A stretch of DNA of 64,000 nucleotides, taken from NCBI GenBank assembly GCA_964594905.1, contig CAZQOI010000008.1:1-64000 (forward strand). The letters are read 5' to 3'. Position 1 is the first letter of the stretch. Every line of letters begins with the position of its first letter. Both the position numbers and the translations under genes were made by a program. Source of the stretch: Granulosicoccus sp964594905 (GTDB taxonomy: Bacteria > Pseudomonadota > Gammaproteobacteria > Granulosicoccales > Granulosicoccaceae). The notes under the pieces were generated by a model. It was given only the letters and a program-made list of their open reading frames with translations, searched no databases and was not told the origin of the DNA. Of the stretch, positions 25,378 through 34,310 are shown one piece after another.

Positions 25378-28300
25378 TTACAGCAATACCTGCTCAACAC
25401 CACCATTGTTAGCACGCTCGACAAAATCCTTATCCCAATTTTCGCCGAAAAGACCTTTAGCAAGTTCCACGACGATGTAATCAGTGTCGAGTCCGGTCTC
25501 GTCTTTATATCGACTTAAGCCCTGAACACAAGCGGGGCATGACGTGAGCATTTTAACGTTATGGTTCGTGTCACCGGACTCAACGCCATTAGCTTCGAGA
25601 TTTTTACTGAGTTCATTAGCCTTCCTTGCACGAACCTGACTTGCGATATCAGGGCGGGCGACGGCAAATGTTCCGGCCTCTCCACAACAACGATCGGACA
25701 AGGTGACATCATCACCCACCAGTGATTCGGTTACCTTCAAAGGTTGATAGGTTTTCATCGGGCTATGGCAAGGGTCGTGATACACGTACTTGACGCCATC
25801 AACACCTTCCAATGAATATTCTTTTTCCATCAGGTATTCATGAATATCCAGCAGGCGACAGCCAGGGAATATCTGTTCGAACTCGTATTTCAAGAGTTGA
25901 TCCATGCACGTGCCGCAGGAGACAACTACCGTTTTTATATCGAGATAGTTCAAGGTATTCGCCACGCGATGGAACAGTACGCGGTTTTCGGTGGTTATTT
26001 GCTTACCCTTATCAACATCGCCTGTCGATGTTTGCGGATAACCGCAGCACAGGTAACCCGGGGGCAGTATCGTCTTGCTGCCCGAGTCATAGAGCATCGC
26101 CAACGTAGCAAGGCCTACCTGGCTGAACAAGCGTTCTGAACCACAGCCTGGGAAGTAAAAAACGGCTTCGCTGTTTTCATCCGTTTTTTGTGGATCCCGA
26201 ATGATCGGTACGTATTCGCGGTTTTCAATACCTAGCAGCGCTCGAGTTGTCTTTGCTGGCAAAAGCTCCTTGCCCGGTAATTTACGATTAACGAAATGGA
26301 CGACCTGCTCAACTACCTGCACCTTGCCGGTGGTATTCGGAGGTTGAGTTCTACCCTGTTGCACGCTAGGGATTCGATTGAATAAATCACTTGCTGTACG
26401 TTGCGCCTTGAAGCCAAGATCGACCATGCCCTTTCGCATGAACTTGATGGTGGCTGGATCCTTGGCATTCAGAAACGCCATAGAGGCAGTAGTACCAATA
26501 CTACGGCGTCGTTGCCCCCGATCTTTGAGCACCTTGCGCATATTGATTGAAACTTCACCAAAATCAATATCGACAGGGCATGGCGCCAAACACTTGTGGC
26601 AGACCGTGCAGTGATCAGCAACATCATTCATCTCATCAAAATGACGGATCGAGATGCCGCGTCGAGTTTGCTCTTCATACAGGAATGCTTCGATCAACAA
26701 TCCAGTACCAAGCACCTTGTTACGCGGCGAGTACAAAAGATTAGCGCCAGGATCATGGGTTGCACAAACAGGTTTACATTTACCGCAGCGCAAGCAGTCC
26801 TTGATGCTGTCGTTCAAGGCACCAAGTTCGCTTTGTTCAAGAATCAAGGCTTCTTGCTGAATCAATCGCAAAGACGGGGTATAAGCTGTTTCCAAACCAG
26901 AGCCCGGCATCAGCTTACCTCGATTGAAGTGGCCGTCTGGATCTACAGTTTTTTTGTATTCTGCAAAGGCGTTGACTGTTTCAGCATCCAGGTAACGCAT
27001 CTTGGTAAGACCAATACCATGCTCACCTGAGATGACGCCATTGAGGGCGCGTGCAAGGTGCATCACGCGGTCAACAATCACCTCGGCCTGATGCATCATC
27101 TCGTGGTCGTTGGAATTGACCGGAATATTAGTGTGCACATTGCCATCCCCGGCATGCATGTGCAGTGCTGCAAACAATCGCTTTGGTCGGTACTGGGCGT
27201 GAACTTCATCCAGACGACTACGAAGGTTCTCAAAGCGCTTGCCCGAAAAACGCTCTTTCAGGGGTCGCTCAACTGAATCGCGGTAGGAAATTCTCTCGTC
27301 ACGACGCAGTAATCCAGACACACAGTTGTCTGTTTCGGTGTACGGATTATTTGTATCGGTGTGTTCTATTGCTTCAAGGAAACGCTTGTCTGAACCTTGC
27401 ATGCGTTCGAACAGATCCAGCCAATGGGCACGCAATTCATTAAGCTGTTCCAGCGCAGCCTTGAGACTGGCTTCAGCGAGTGCGAGGGTTTCTTCATTGC
27501 TACCATCGACGTTGCCGACAAGTCGCAAAGCTTCTTGACTACTCAATAACTGGCGCACTTCGTCAAGCATCATCAGTTTGTTCGACAATGAATGCTCGAT
27601 GTTTATGCGCTCTATGCCCTCGCTGTAGTCTGCAAGGCGATCCAGTGGAATGACAACATCTTCATTGATCTTGAATGCATTGGTATGCGCTGCAATAGCA
27701 GCAGTGCGAGATCGAGCAGCCCAAAACTGTTGGCGCGCCTCTGCACTGACAGCTATAAATCCTTCAGCGCCGCGTGCATTGACTTTCTGGACCACGACCG
27801 ACGCGGCACTGGCAACACTGTTATCGTCTTCACCAACGATATCGGCGAGTAGCAGCATTTTTGGTAACTCGCCACGGGCGGCTTTTGGACTGTAACTGAC
27901 CGCTTTGATATAACGATCATCCAGATGTTCAAGTCCGGCCAGCTCAATGTCCTGATTGGCATCGATGTAATCCTTGACCTCAGTAATCGCAAGAACGGCC
28001 TCGCGTAAATCTTTGCCATAGAACTCCATACACACAGTGCGAATGGCTGGAGGCATTCGGTGCAGGATAAATACCGCAGATGTAATCAGTCCGTCGCAAC
28101 CTTCTTTCTGTGCTCCCGGAAGGCCTCCTAAAAATTTATCTGTAACGTCCTTGCCGAGCCCTTGCAGGCGCATCGATGAACCTGGAGCTTCGATGATCCG
28201 GGGTTCACCTTTGCGTTCTCCGCTGACCGGGTCGGTTCTTGTTACGCTGAAACGTACATGCTCTTGCAGGTGAATTTTTGCCAGATTGTGATCAAGACGT

Positions 28301-29268
28301 TCAACATCAAGCCAATCACCCTCTGCATCGACCATCCGCCAGGACAATAGGTTGTCTAAGGTCGTGCCCCAGAGAACAGCTTTTTTGCCACCGGCATTCA
28401 TGGCGATATTTCCGCCGATGGTTGACGCATCCTGTGAGGTTGGATCAACCGCGAATGCCAGTCCTTGACGCTCAGCTGCTTCCGCAACTCGCTTGGTAAC
28501 GACGCCCGCCTCTACACGGATGGTTTGGGTTGACTGAGTTGCGTTGCCTGGCAACTCCCGTGTGCTTACGTCATCCAGCTTGTCGAGTTTTTCCAGGTTG
28601 ATGACGACACTTTTTCGATCAAGCGGAATAGCTCCACCGGTGTAACCAGTCCCACCACCTCGGGCAATGATAGTCAGACCAAGAGCAATACAGGCTTTGA
28701 CCAACGGCGGAATTTCGGATTCCTTATCAGGCGTCAGTACAAGCTGCGGTAGTTCGACGCGCCAGTCGGTCGCATCAGTGACGTGCGAGACACGAGACAA
28801 GCCGTCAAAGCGGATGTTGTCGGAATGTGTGATGCCAGCGAGCGCACGCTTGATGGTTTTTTGTCTTCGCTTGAGGTCGGCTAAATGACGTTCGAACTCA
28901 ACAACCGCATCGTTGGCCAGCTTCACCAAGGTGCCGACGCGTTTGGAATCATCTGCCCGCAATGAAATCTCGGAAAGGCGATGATGTAACGCCTCCACTA
29001 GCGCTTTACGACGCTTCGGGTTTGCGATCAGATCTTCCTGAATAAACGGGTTGCGGTCGATGATCCACATGTCACCCAGGACTTCAAACAACATGCGCGC
29101 AGACTGCCCTGTGCGTCGCTGGTTACGCAGACCTTCGATCAAATCCCATCCAGCCTCACCTAAATAGCGTTTGGTAACGTCAGGATCGGTAAAGGACGTG
29201 TAGTTGTAGGGTATTTCTCGCGTGGCGCCTTTTGGCAGCGACACATGCCCTGGATCAAGCGATGTCAT
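25378..29268 (-). CDS. Large FAD/Fe-S oxidoreductase (DUF3683, D-lactate dehydrogenase/GlcD-GlcF-like fusion)
   Basis: The 1296-residue protein combines an N-terminal DUF3683 region (about 1-160), an FAD-binding type 4 domain with IARGGGTGYTGGAIP near 200 and DPTSQDASTIGGNIAMNAGG near 280, an FAD-linked oxidase C-terminal domain ending with GEHGIGLTKMRYL, two [4Fe-4S] motifs (CLRCGKCKPVC near 826 and CTVCHKCLAPCP about 60 residues later), and two CCG domains (CCGYPQTS near 1077, CCGEAGTF near 1193). It therefore packs GlcD-like and GlcF-like parts into one chain and probably oxidises a 2-hydroxy acid such as D-lactate or glycolate, feeding electrons to the respiratory chain. The precise substrate is not determined. 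It is monocistronic. Confidence 0.9.
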   Translation of the reverse strand: MTSLDPGHVSLPKGATREIPYNYTSFTDPDVTKRYLGEAGWDLIEGLRNQRRTGQSARMLFEVLGDMWIIDRNPFIQEDLIANPKRRKALVEALHHRLSEISLRADDSKRVGTLVKLANDAVVEFERHLADLKRRQKTIKRALAGITHSDNIRFDGLSRVSHVTDATDWRVELPQLVLTPDKESEIPPLVKACIALGLTIIARGGGTGYTGGAIPLDRKSVVINLEKLDKLDDVSTRELPGNATQSTQTIRVEAGVVTKRVAEAAERQGLAFAVDPTSQDASTIGGNIAMNAGGKKAVLWGTTLDNLLSWRMVDAEGDWLDVERLDHNLAKIHLQEHVRFSVTRTDPVSGERKGEPRIIEAPGSSMRLQGLGKDVTDKFLGGLPGAQKEGCDGLITSAVFILHRMPPAIRTVCMEFYGKDLREAVLAITEVKDYIDANQDIELAGLEHLDDRYIKAVSYSPKAARGELPKMLLLADIVGEDDNSVASAASVVVQKVNARGAEGFIAVSAEARQQFWAARSRTAAIAAHTNAFKINEDVVIPLDRLADYSEGIERINIEHSLSNKLMMLDEVRQLLSSQEALRLVGNVDGSNEETLALAEASLKAALEQLNELRAHWLDLFERMQGSDKRFLEAIEHTDTNNPYTETDNCVSGLLRRDERISYRDSVERPLKERFSGKRFENLRSRLDEVHAQYRPKRLFAALHMHAGDGNVHTNIPVNSNDHEMMHQAEVIVDRVMHLARALNGVISGEHGIGLTKMRYLDAETVNAFAEYKKTVDPDGHFNRGKLMPGSGLETAYTPSLRLIQQEALILEQSELGALNDSIKDCLRCGKCKPVCATHDPGANLLYSPRNKVLGTGLLIEAFLYEEQTRRGISIRHFDEMNDVADHCTVCHKCLAPCPVDIDFGEVSINMRKVLKDRGQRRRSIGTTASMAFLNAKDPATIKFMRKGMVDLGFKAQRTASDLFNRIPSVQQGRTQPPNTTGKVQVVEQVVHFVNRKLPGKELLPAKTTRALLGIENREYVPIIRDPQKTDENSEAVFYFPGCGSERLFSQVGLATLAMLYDSGSKTILPPGYLCCGYPQTSTGDVDKGKQITTENRVLFHRVANTLNYLDIKTVVVSCGTCMDQLLKYEFEQIFPGCRLLDIHEYLMEKEYSLEGVDGVKYVYHDPCHSPMKTYQPLKVTESLVGDDVTLSDRCCGEAGTFAVARPDIASQVRARKANELSKNLEANGVESGDTNHNVKMLTSCPACVQGLSRYKDETGLDTDYIVVELAKGLFGENWDKDFVERANNGGVEQVLL

Positions 29269-29359
29269 GTCCGTGGATTTGCATCGGAATTGACACAGTA
29301 TAAGAGTCTCGTTGACAGACGTCTTGTACTAAAAGGCATGACAGCTGATTTACAGACAC

Positions 29360-29386
29360 AAAAAAGCCGCGATAAACGCGGCTTTT
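29360..29386 (-). terminator. Rho-independent terminator of rplM-rpsI
   Basis: AAAAGCCGCG (29362-29371) pairs with CGCGGCTTTT (29377-29386) around ATAAA. On the minus strand the stem ends in a U run. It begins 24 bp after the rpsI stop codon. Confidence 0.92.
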
Positions 29387-29410
29387 GGGTAGCGCTTTTT
29401 GAAACGGAGC

Positions 29411-29803
29411 TTAACGCTTCGAGTACTGAGTCGCTTTACGTGCTTTGCGCAGGCCGACTTTCTTTCTTTCGACTTCACGCGCATCGCGTGTCAGGAAGCC
29501 TGCACCACGTAGAGGTGAACGAAGGGTTTCATCGTAAGCAAGCAAAGCGCGCGAGATACCGAGGCGAATTGCACCGGCCTGGCCACTGCCACCACCGCCC
29601 TTGACGGTGATCTTGAAATCGAAGTTGGCCAGAGTCTCGGTACGCTCGAGCGGCTGACGAACAATCATATGGGCTGTCTTTCGACCGAAATACTCGTCCA
29701 GTGGCTTATCGTTGACGATAATTTGACCAGAACCATTGCTCATGAATACGCGAGCTGTCGATGATTTGCGACGGCCAGTGCCGTAATAATGTTGCGCTGC
29801 CAT
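29411..29803 (-). CDS. rpsI: 30S ribosomal protein S9
   Basis: S9 binds the head of the 30S subunit, and its C-terminal tail reaches the P-site tRNA. The 130-residue protein starts at ATG 29803 (MAAQHYYGTGRRKSS) and shows the classical VKGGGGSGQAGAIRLGISR segment and the basic C-terminal tail ending in Ser-Lys-Arg. The frame extends upstream, but the ATG 4 bp after the rplM stop is the expected start. It is cotranscribed with rplM, the standard bacterial order. Confidence 0.98.
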   Translation of the reverse strand: MAAQHYYGTGRRKSSTARVFMSNGSGQIIVNDKPLDEYFGRKTAHMIVRQPLERTETLANFDFKITVKGGGGSGQAGAIRLGISRALLAYDETLRSPLRGAGFLTRDAREVERKKVGLRKARKATQYSKR

Positions 29804-29807
29804 CGAA

Positions 29808-30242
29808 TTAGATCTCCAGAGGCTTTGGTTGCTGGGCGGCATGTGTGTGCTTGGCGTCGGCGAAGACGCGAAGCTTTCGATACATGTCACGGCCCAGTGG
29901 GTTTTTCGGCAGCATGCCCTTTACTGCAAGCTCAATGATTCGCTCTGGGTGAGTCTGTTGCAGTTTTTCGAAACTGACTGACTTCAGATTGCCGATGTAG
30001 CCCGTGTGGTGGTGATACATCTTGTTCTTGGCCTTGTTGCCTGTGACAACGACCTTGGCCGCATTAATGACAACGATGTAATCACCGGTGTCGACATGCG
30101 GGGTATAGATAGCTTTGTGTTTGCCACGCAGTCGGCGGGCACATTCGGTAGCCACGTTGCCCAAGGTCTTGCCTTCGGCATCGATGACGAACCATTCGCG
30201 CTTGACCTCAGCCGGTTTGGCGCTGACGGTAGTGTTATTCAC
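29808..30242 (-). CDS. rplM: 50S ribosomal protein L13
   Basis: The 144-residue L13 has WFVIDAEGKTLGNVATECAR, the DYIVVINAAKV strand, and KNKMYHHHTGY, with ERIIELAVKGMLPKNPLGR near the end. It is an early-assembly protein of the 50S subunit. The N-terminus is a few residues longer than in E. coli (starts MNNTTVSAKPAEVKREW). A good sigma-70 promoter lies 41-69 bp upstream, so the rplM-rpsI transcript has a short leader. Confidence 0.98.
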   Translation of the reverse strand: MNNTTVSAKPAEVKREWFVIDAEGKTLGNVATECARRLRGKHKAIYTPHVDTGDYIVVINAAKVVVTGNKAKNKMYHHHTGYIGNLKSVSFEKLQQTHPERIIELAVKGMLPKNPLGRDMYRKLRVFADAKHTHAAQQPKPLEI

Positions 30243-30282
30243 TGGGGGAATCTCGGCAGGACGGTAGAATTAGTAGCCCGCC

Positions 30283-30311
30283 ATTGTAGAGGCTATTAAT
30301 CTGAGACTCAA
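30283..30311 (-). promoter_or_regulatory. Sigma-70 promoter of rplM-rpsI
   Basis: On the minus strand TTGAGT (30311-30306) and TACAAT (30288-30283) are separated by exactly 17 bases. The transcript would start about 35 bases before the rplM ATG. It lies between the upstream terminator and the gene, which fits an independent ribosomal-protein operon. Confidence 0.7.
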
Positions 30312-30333
30312 GCGTAGGGAGGGATTGAAGGAG

Positions 30334-30366
30334 AAAAAATTCAGCGCGGCCTCTGGGGCCGCGCTG
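30334..30366 (-). terminator. Terminator of the OsmC-family gene
   Basis: CAGCGCGGCC (30342-30351) pairs with GGCCGCGCTG (30357-30366) around TCTGG. On the minus strand it is followed by AA and six U. It lies 130 bp after the OsmC stop and just upstream of the rplM promoter. Confidence 0.85.
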
Positions 30367-30496
30367 TAAACCATCCAGGGATGATGGAGGAGAAAAACTT
30401 TGCTTGCGCAGCCAGACAAATTGCAATGAACAGGCCAGCTTTCCTCCTCCAGGCAGGTTTTTTACTTTTACGACACATTTGGCTAGGGTGAGCTGC

Positions 30497-30931
30497 CTAG
30501 TCCGACGAATTATTGTCAGTTTCGACAATTTCCCAGGTGTAACTGATTTCAGCGGTTTTCTCGAGCATCCGACTGGCCGAGCAATACTTCTCGGCAGACA
30601 GGTTTACCGCTCGCTCGACATGCTTTGGATTCAGGTTTTCGCCATAAACTTTGAAGTGAGCCACTATTTTCGTAAATACCTGCGGAATGTCATCTTGGCG
30701 GTCCGCATTTAACAAGACTTCTAGATCTTTCACGTTCTGGCGAGACTTTTGCAACATCAACACAACATCGAACGCGGTGCACCCTCCCATGCCGATAAGT
30801 AGCATTTCCATGGGGCGGACACCGAGATTACGGCCTCCGTGCTCCGGAGACCCATCGAGGACAATAGAGTGACCACTGCCAGATTCGCCGACAAAGCTCA
30901 TATGATCGAGCCATTTAATACGTGCTTGCAC
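30497..30931 (-). CDS. OsmC-family protein (YhfA-like)
   Basis: The 144-residue protein has the OsmC fold markers: MLLIGMGGCTAFDVVLML with the first catalytic Cys near residue 51, and LSAEKYCSASRML with the second Cys near residue 117. Members reduce organic hydroperoxides through the two cysteines, although the YhfA-like subgroup is less well characterised. It lies divergent from crp; the order OsmC-crp-trpC is one I recall from Pseudomonas, so this is an ancestral arrangement. It has its own terminator downstream. Confidence 0.9.
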   Translation of the reverse strand: MQARIKWLDHMSFVGESGSGHSIVLDGSPEHGGRNLGVRPMEMLLIGMGGCTAFDVVLMLQKSRQNVKDLEVLLNADRQDDIPQVFTKIVAHFKVYGENLNPKHVERAVNLSAEKYCSASRMLEKTAEISYTWEIVETDNNSSD

Positions 30932-31110
30932 CGATTTTTAACCTCATGTGAGCCAGTTACGGTAGAAATGGTACCGATTTCACTGAAGAATTCAAAAAGA
31001 CCGCCGATCAATGTTTGACGTTAGACAAAACAGCTTGGGAAATCCCCTGATTATGAGGAATCGATTCACCCACGTTCTTGCGCAAACTTTGAGTACGGAG
31101 AGAGATTAGA

Positions 31111-31749
31111 ATGCTGGCGCCACGAATTGCACCGCCGCCTGTTGAATGGTTGGATCTGTTTCTTAGAAGCAGCCACCGCCGTCAATATCCGGCAAAAACT
31201 ACGATCATCCACCATGGTGACGTTCCCGAGACCTTATATTACATCGTCGACGGTTCTGTCAGTGTTGTCATCGAAGACGATGATGGCCGCGAAATCGTTC
31301 TTGCGTATTTAAGCGCTGGCGACTTCTTCGGTGAGATGGGTTTATTTGACGAAGAATCACAACGTAGTGCCTGGGTAGTTGCCCGCGTTAAATGCGAGCT
31401 CGCCGAGATGAACTACGATCAGTTCCGCAGACTTTCGGCTGACCAGCCAGAACTTCTGTATGCACTGACGACACAGATGGCTTCCCGTCTGCGTAAGACC
31501 AGCATCAAGGTTCGCGATCTCGCTTTCCTCGATGTCACAGGCCGAGTGGCTTCCACTCTGCTTGATCTTGCCAAGATGCCGGATGCAATTACACACCCTG
31601 ATGGAATGCAGATTCGCATCACTCGTCAGGAAATAGCCCGAATCGTTGGGTGCTCACGTGAGATGGTGGGCAGAGTTCTAAAGGAACTCGAAGATCGCGG
31701 CCTTATTCATGCCCGCGGTAAGACGATGGTAATCTACGGCACACGCTGA
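31111..31749 (+). CDS. crp: cAMP-responsive transcription regulator CRP/Vfr
   Basis: The 212-residue protein aligns closely with E. coli CRP. The cyclic-nucleotide pocket reads FFGEMGLFDEESQRSAW, retaining the Arg-Ser pair that contacts cAMP. The helix-turn-helix ITRQEIARIVGCSREMVGR is nearly identical to that of E. coli, so it should bind TGTGA-N6-TCACA sites. The N-terminus is slightly different from CRP and closer to Pseudomonas Vfr. It is a single gene with a strong terminator. A weak half-site (TGTGAGCCAGTTACGG) lies upstream near 30943 but is not convincing. Confidence 0.95.
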   Translation: MLAPRIAPPPVEWLDLFLRSSHRRQYPAKTTIIHHGDVPETLYYIVDGSVSVVIEDDDGREIVLAYLSAGDFFGEMGLFDEESQRSAWVVARVKCELAEMNYDQFRRLSADQPELLYALTTQMASRLRKTSIKVRDLAFLDVTGRVASTLLDLAKMPDAITHPDGMQIRITRQEIARIVGCSREMVGRVLKELEDRGLIHARGKTMVIYGTR

Positions 31750-31815
31750 GCGTTGTCGAGAAGGTAGCCAATAAGGATGATGGCGGTATAACGAGTAACA
31801 GGATTAGTTAGTCGG

Positions 31816-31847
31816 GGCCGGAACTCATACGAGTTCCGGCCTTTTTT
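31816..31847 (+). terminator. Rho-independent terminator of crp
   Basis: GGCCGGAACTC (31816-31826) pairs with GAGTTCCGGCC (31831-31841) around ATAC, followed by six T. It stands between crp and the convergent trpC; only the plus-strand direction has a T run. Confidence 0.94.
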
Positions 31848-31862
31848 ATGTCTGCAACTTTT

Positions 31863-32687
31863 TTAGGTTTTTGACGTTGTAAATAGTTTCTCCAGCGCGG
31901 TGCCAGGATTATCGGCGCGCATAAAAGCTTCACCAACAAGAAAGGCGTCAATGCCATGCCTTCTCATCAATTCAACATCTGCAACCGTCAATATTCCGCT
32001 TTCAGTTACCGTGATGCTGTCTTTTGGTATATCTGCCAATAGATCTAGCGTTGTGTTGAGGCTGACATCGAAGGTTCTTAAATTCCGGTTATTGATACCG
32101 AGCAACATAGGTTTTAGTGGCAGAACGCGTTCAAGCTCTTCCCTGTCATGCACTTCAACAAGCACATCCATACCGAGCTCAACCGCCTGTTGATATAGCT
32201 CAGCGAGTTGCTTATCGTTAAGTGCTGCCGCAATTAAAAGAATGCAATCGGCACTAATAGCCCTGGCTTCGAGTACTTGATAGGCATCAATTAAAAAATC
32301 CTTGCGAATAACCGGAAGAGCACAAGCGGCTCTTGCGCTTTGTAACGCGGATTCGCTTCCCTGGAAAAAATCCTTGTCTGTCAAAACCGATAGGCAGGCA
32401 GCCCCACTTTGAGCATAAGCCTTCGCGATTTCTCCAGGGTTGAAGTCTTCACGCAAAACGCCCTTGCTTGGTGATGCTTTTTTTATTTCAGCTATAACGG
32501 CTGACTGACCGGCATCTAATCGCTGTCTTATCGCTTGGGAAAAACCACGGGGCGTGTCGGCTTTGGCAGCTGTTTCTTTTAGCGTCTCGATGCTTGTGTG
32601 AGAGCTTCGATCAAAGATCTCTTCAAGTTTACGGTTCAGGATTTTTTTTAAGATGTCTGGCACATCTTTGTTGATACCTGAGTTCAT
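31863..32687 (-). CDS. trpC: Indole-3-glycerol phosphate synthase
   Basis: TrpC closes the ring of CdRP to indole-3-glycerol phosphate in tryptophan synthesis. The 274-residue TIM-barrel enzyme shows VIAEIKKASPSKGVLREDF, LSVLTDKDFFQGS, PVIRKDFLIDAYQV, LVEVHDREEL, LGINNRNLRTF and TVTESGI, the full set of catalytic strands. It has no PRAI (TrpF) domain. It overlaps trpD by four bases and is the last gene of the leftward trpE-G-D-C operon. Confidence 0.97.
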   Translation of the reverse strand: MNSGINKDVPDILKKILNRKLEEIFDRSSHTSIETLKETAAKADTPRGFSQAIRQRLDAGQSAVIAEIKKASPSKGVLREDFNPGEIAKAYAQSGAACLSVLTDKDFFQGSESALQSARAACALPVIRKDFLIDAYQVLEARAISADCILLIAAALNDKQLAELYQQAVELGMDVLVEVHDREELERVLPLKPMLLGINNRNLRTFDVSLNTTLDLLADIPKDSITVTESGILTVADVELMRRHGIDAFLVGEAFMRADNPGTALEKLFTTSKT

Positions 32688-33706
32688 GAGGCGAAGCTAG
32701 AACTGAATGTTGCTAGATCATCAAGTTTTTTTCGTGCTCGCCCATCAGCTATTGCCGCAAGCGCTTGCTCTACTCCACCCGCAATGTCGTCGGCAAGACC
32801 AGCAACGCAGATAGAGGCACCACTGTTCAAAGCGACGATATCACGTGCAGCTCCTGGAGTATTGTTCAAAACGGCATTGACCATGGCAAGACTCTCTTCC
32901 GGGCCCGCAACCTGAATATCGCTAAGTGGTGACTCTGGCATACCGAAATCTCGTGGGTTGATTTCATACTCGGTAACCACGCCGTTTTTAAGCTCCGCAA
33001 CACTCGAGGAACTGCTGACACTGATTTCATCCATCCCATGGTTTCCGTGAACCACCAGAACATGTTCGCTGCCGAGTTGTTGCAATACATCCGCTATTGG
33101 TCTTACCCAAGCTTTGGCAAAGACACCAAGTAACTGACGTTTTACGCCAGCGGGGTTCGTAAGAGGGCCAAGCAAATTGAAAATGGTGCGGGCACCAAGC
33201 TCACGACGAGGACCAATCGCATGCTTCATGGCATTGTGATGTTGCGGTGCGAACATAAACCCGAGATCAAGTTCAGCGATACAAGCCCCCACCTGCTCTG
33301 CATTCAAACTGATATTGACTCCAGCGGCTTCAAGTAAATCTGCCGCACCAGATTTACTCGACACAGAGCGAGCACCGTGCTTGGCAACTTTTGCCCCTGC
33401 GGCCGATGCAACCACGGCACTACAAGTTGAAATATTGAAGGTCGACGTTGTATCACCGCCAGTTCCGACAATATCTATTGCCGTGTCATCAGCGAGATTG
33501 ACCCGCTCGGCAAGACTCCGCATGACCTTGGCGGCAGCGGCAACTTCATCGACCGTTTCGCCTTTCATACGCAGAGCGACAAGGAAACCGACGATCATTG
33601 AGTGGGTGACTTCGCCCGTCATGATTTGCTGCATGACCTCGCTCATCTCGCCACCGTCAAGGTTTTCACCTTCGAGCAAGCGGTGAAGTGCATCTTGAAT
33701 ATTCAT
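32684..33706 (-). CDS. trpD: Anthranilate phosphoribosyltransferase
   Basis: TrpD transfers phosphoribose from PRPP to anthranilate. The 340-residue protein has the PRPP loop VGTGGDTTSTFNISTCS, KHGARSVSSKSGAADLLEA, the LGFMFAPQHHNAMKH segment and FNLLGPLTNPA. It lies 10 bp after trpG and overlaps trpC by four bases. Confidence 0.97.
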   Translation of the reverse strand: MNIQDALHRLLEGENLDGGEMSEVMQQIMTGEVTHSMIVGFLVALRMKGETVDEVAAAAKVMRSLAERVNLADDTAIDIVGTGGDTTSTFNISTCSAVVASAAGAKVAKHGARSVSSKSGAADLLEAAGVNISLNAEQVGACIAELDLGFMFAPQHHNAMKHAIGPRRELGARTIFNLLGPLTNPAGVKRQLLGVFAKAWVRPIADVLQQLGSEHVLVVHGNHGMDEISVSSSSSVAELKNGVVTEYEINPRDFGMPESPLSDIQVAGPEESLAMVNAVLNNTPGAARDIVALNSGASICVAGLADDIAGGVEQALAAIADGRARKKLDDLATFSSSFAS

Positions 33707-33716
33707 ATCATCGATC

Positions 33717-34310
33717 TCACGTTGCTTGAGCGAATCTGATTATAAAATTTTTCAGTAAGGCATGGCCATGCTCGCTACTGATTGATTCAGGGTGAAACTG
33801 CACCCCTTCGACGTTGAGCGTCTTGTGTCGAACACCCATGATTTCTTCCACTTCACCGCTTGGTGTTGTCGTCCAGGCGGTGACTTCCAAAGATTCTGGC
33901 AGTGACGATTTCTCGATAACCAGTGAGTGATACCTTGTCACGTTAAAGGGACTTGGTAATCCCTTAAAGACGCCTTGCCCTGTGTGGTGCAGCTCAGAGA
34001 GTTTGCCGTGCATGATTTCACCAGCTCGAACAATGCGCCCACCAAAATGTTGACCGATACTTTGATGACCGAGGCAGACGCCTAATATGGGTAACGATGC
34101 ATCGAGTTGTTGCAGCGCATCAAGCGTTATACCGGCGCTGTCCGGCACGCTTGGTCCTGGCGATAACAACAGGGCCTGGGGTTTAAGTGCTTGTAGTTCC
34201 GCCACTGTGACAGCATCATTTCGGAACACTTTGACCGTAGCGCCGAGCTCACCAAGATACTGAACAAGGTTGTACGTAAACGAATCGTAGTTATCGATGA
34301 CGGCAATCAT
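33717..34310 (-). CDS. trpG: Anthranilate synthase component II (glutamine amidotransferase)
   Basis: This 197-residue class I amidotransferase supplies ammonia from glutamine to TrpE, and commonly also to PabB. It shows NYDSFTYNLVQYL, LLSPGPSVPDSAG, the catalytic Cys in GVCLGHQSIGQHFGG, and the His/Glu pair in VQFHPESI. It overlaps trpE by four bases. In many gammaproteobacteria this subunit serves both tryptophan and folate synthesis; no separate pabA is visible here. Confidence 0.96.
   Translation of the reverse strand: MIAVIDNYDSFTYNLVQYLGELGATVKVFRNDAVTVAELQALKPQALLLSPGPSVPDSAGITLDALQQLDASLPILGVCLGHQSIGQHFGGRIVRAGEIMHGKLSELHHTGQGVFKGLPSPFNVTRYHSLVIEKSSLPESLEVTAWTTTPSGEVEEIMGVRHKTLNVEGVQFHPESISSEHGHALLKNFIIRFAQAT

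Noticed and set aside
30932..31110. CRP autoregulatory site upstream of crp
   Set aside because: Only one half-site (TGTGA) is present, and the second half does not match TCACA; not enough to call.
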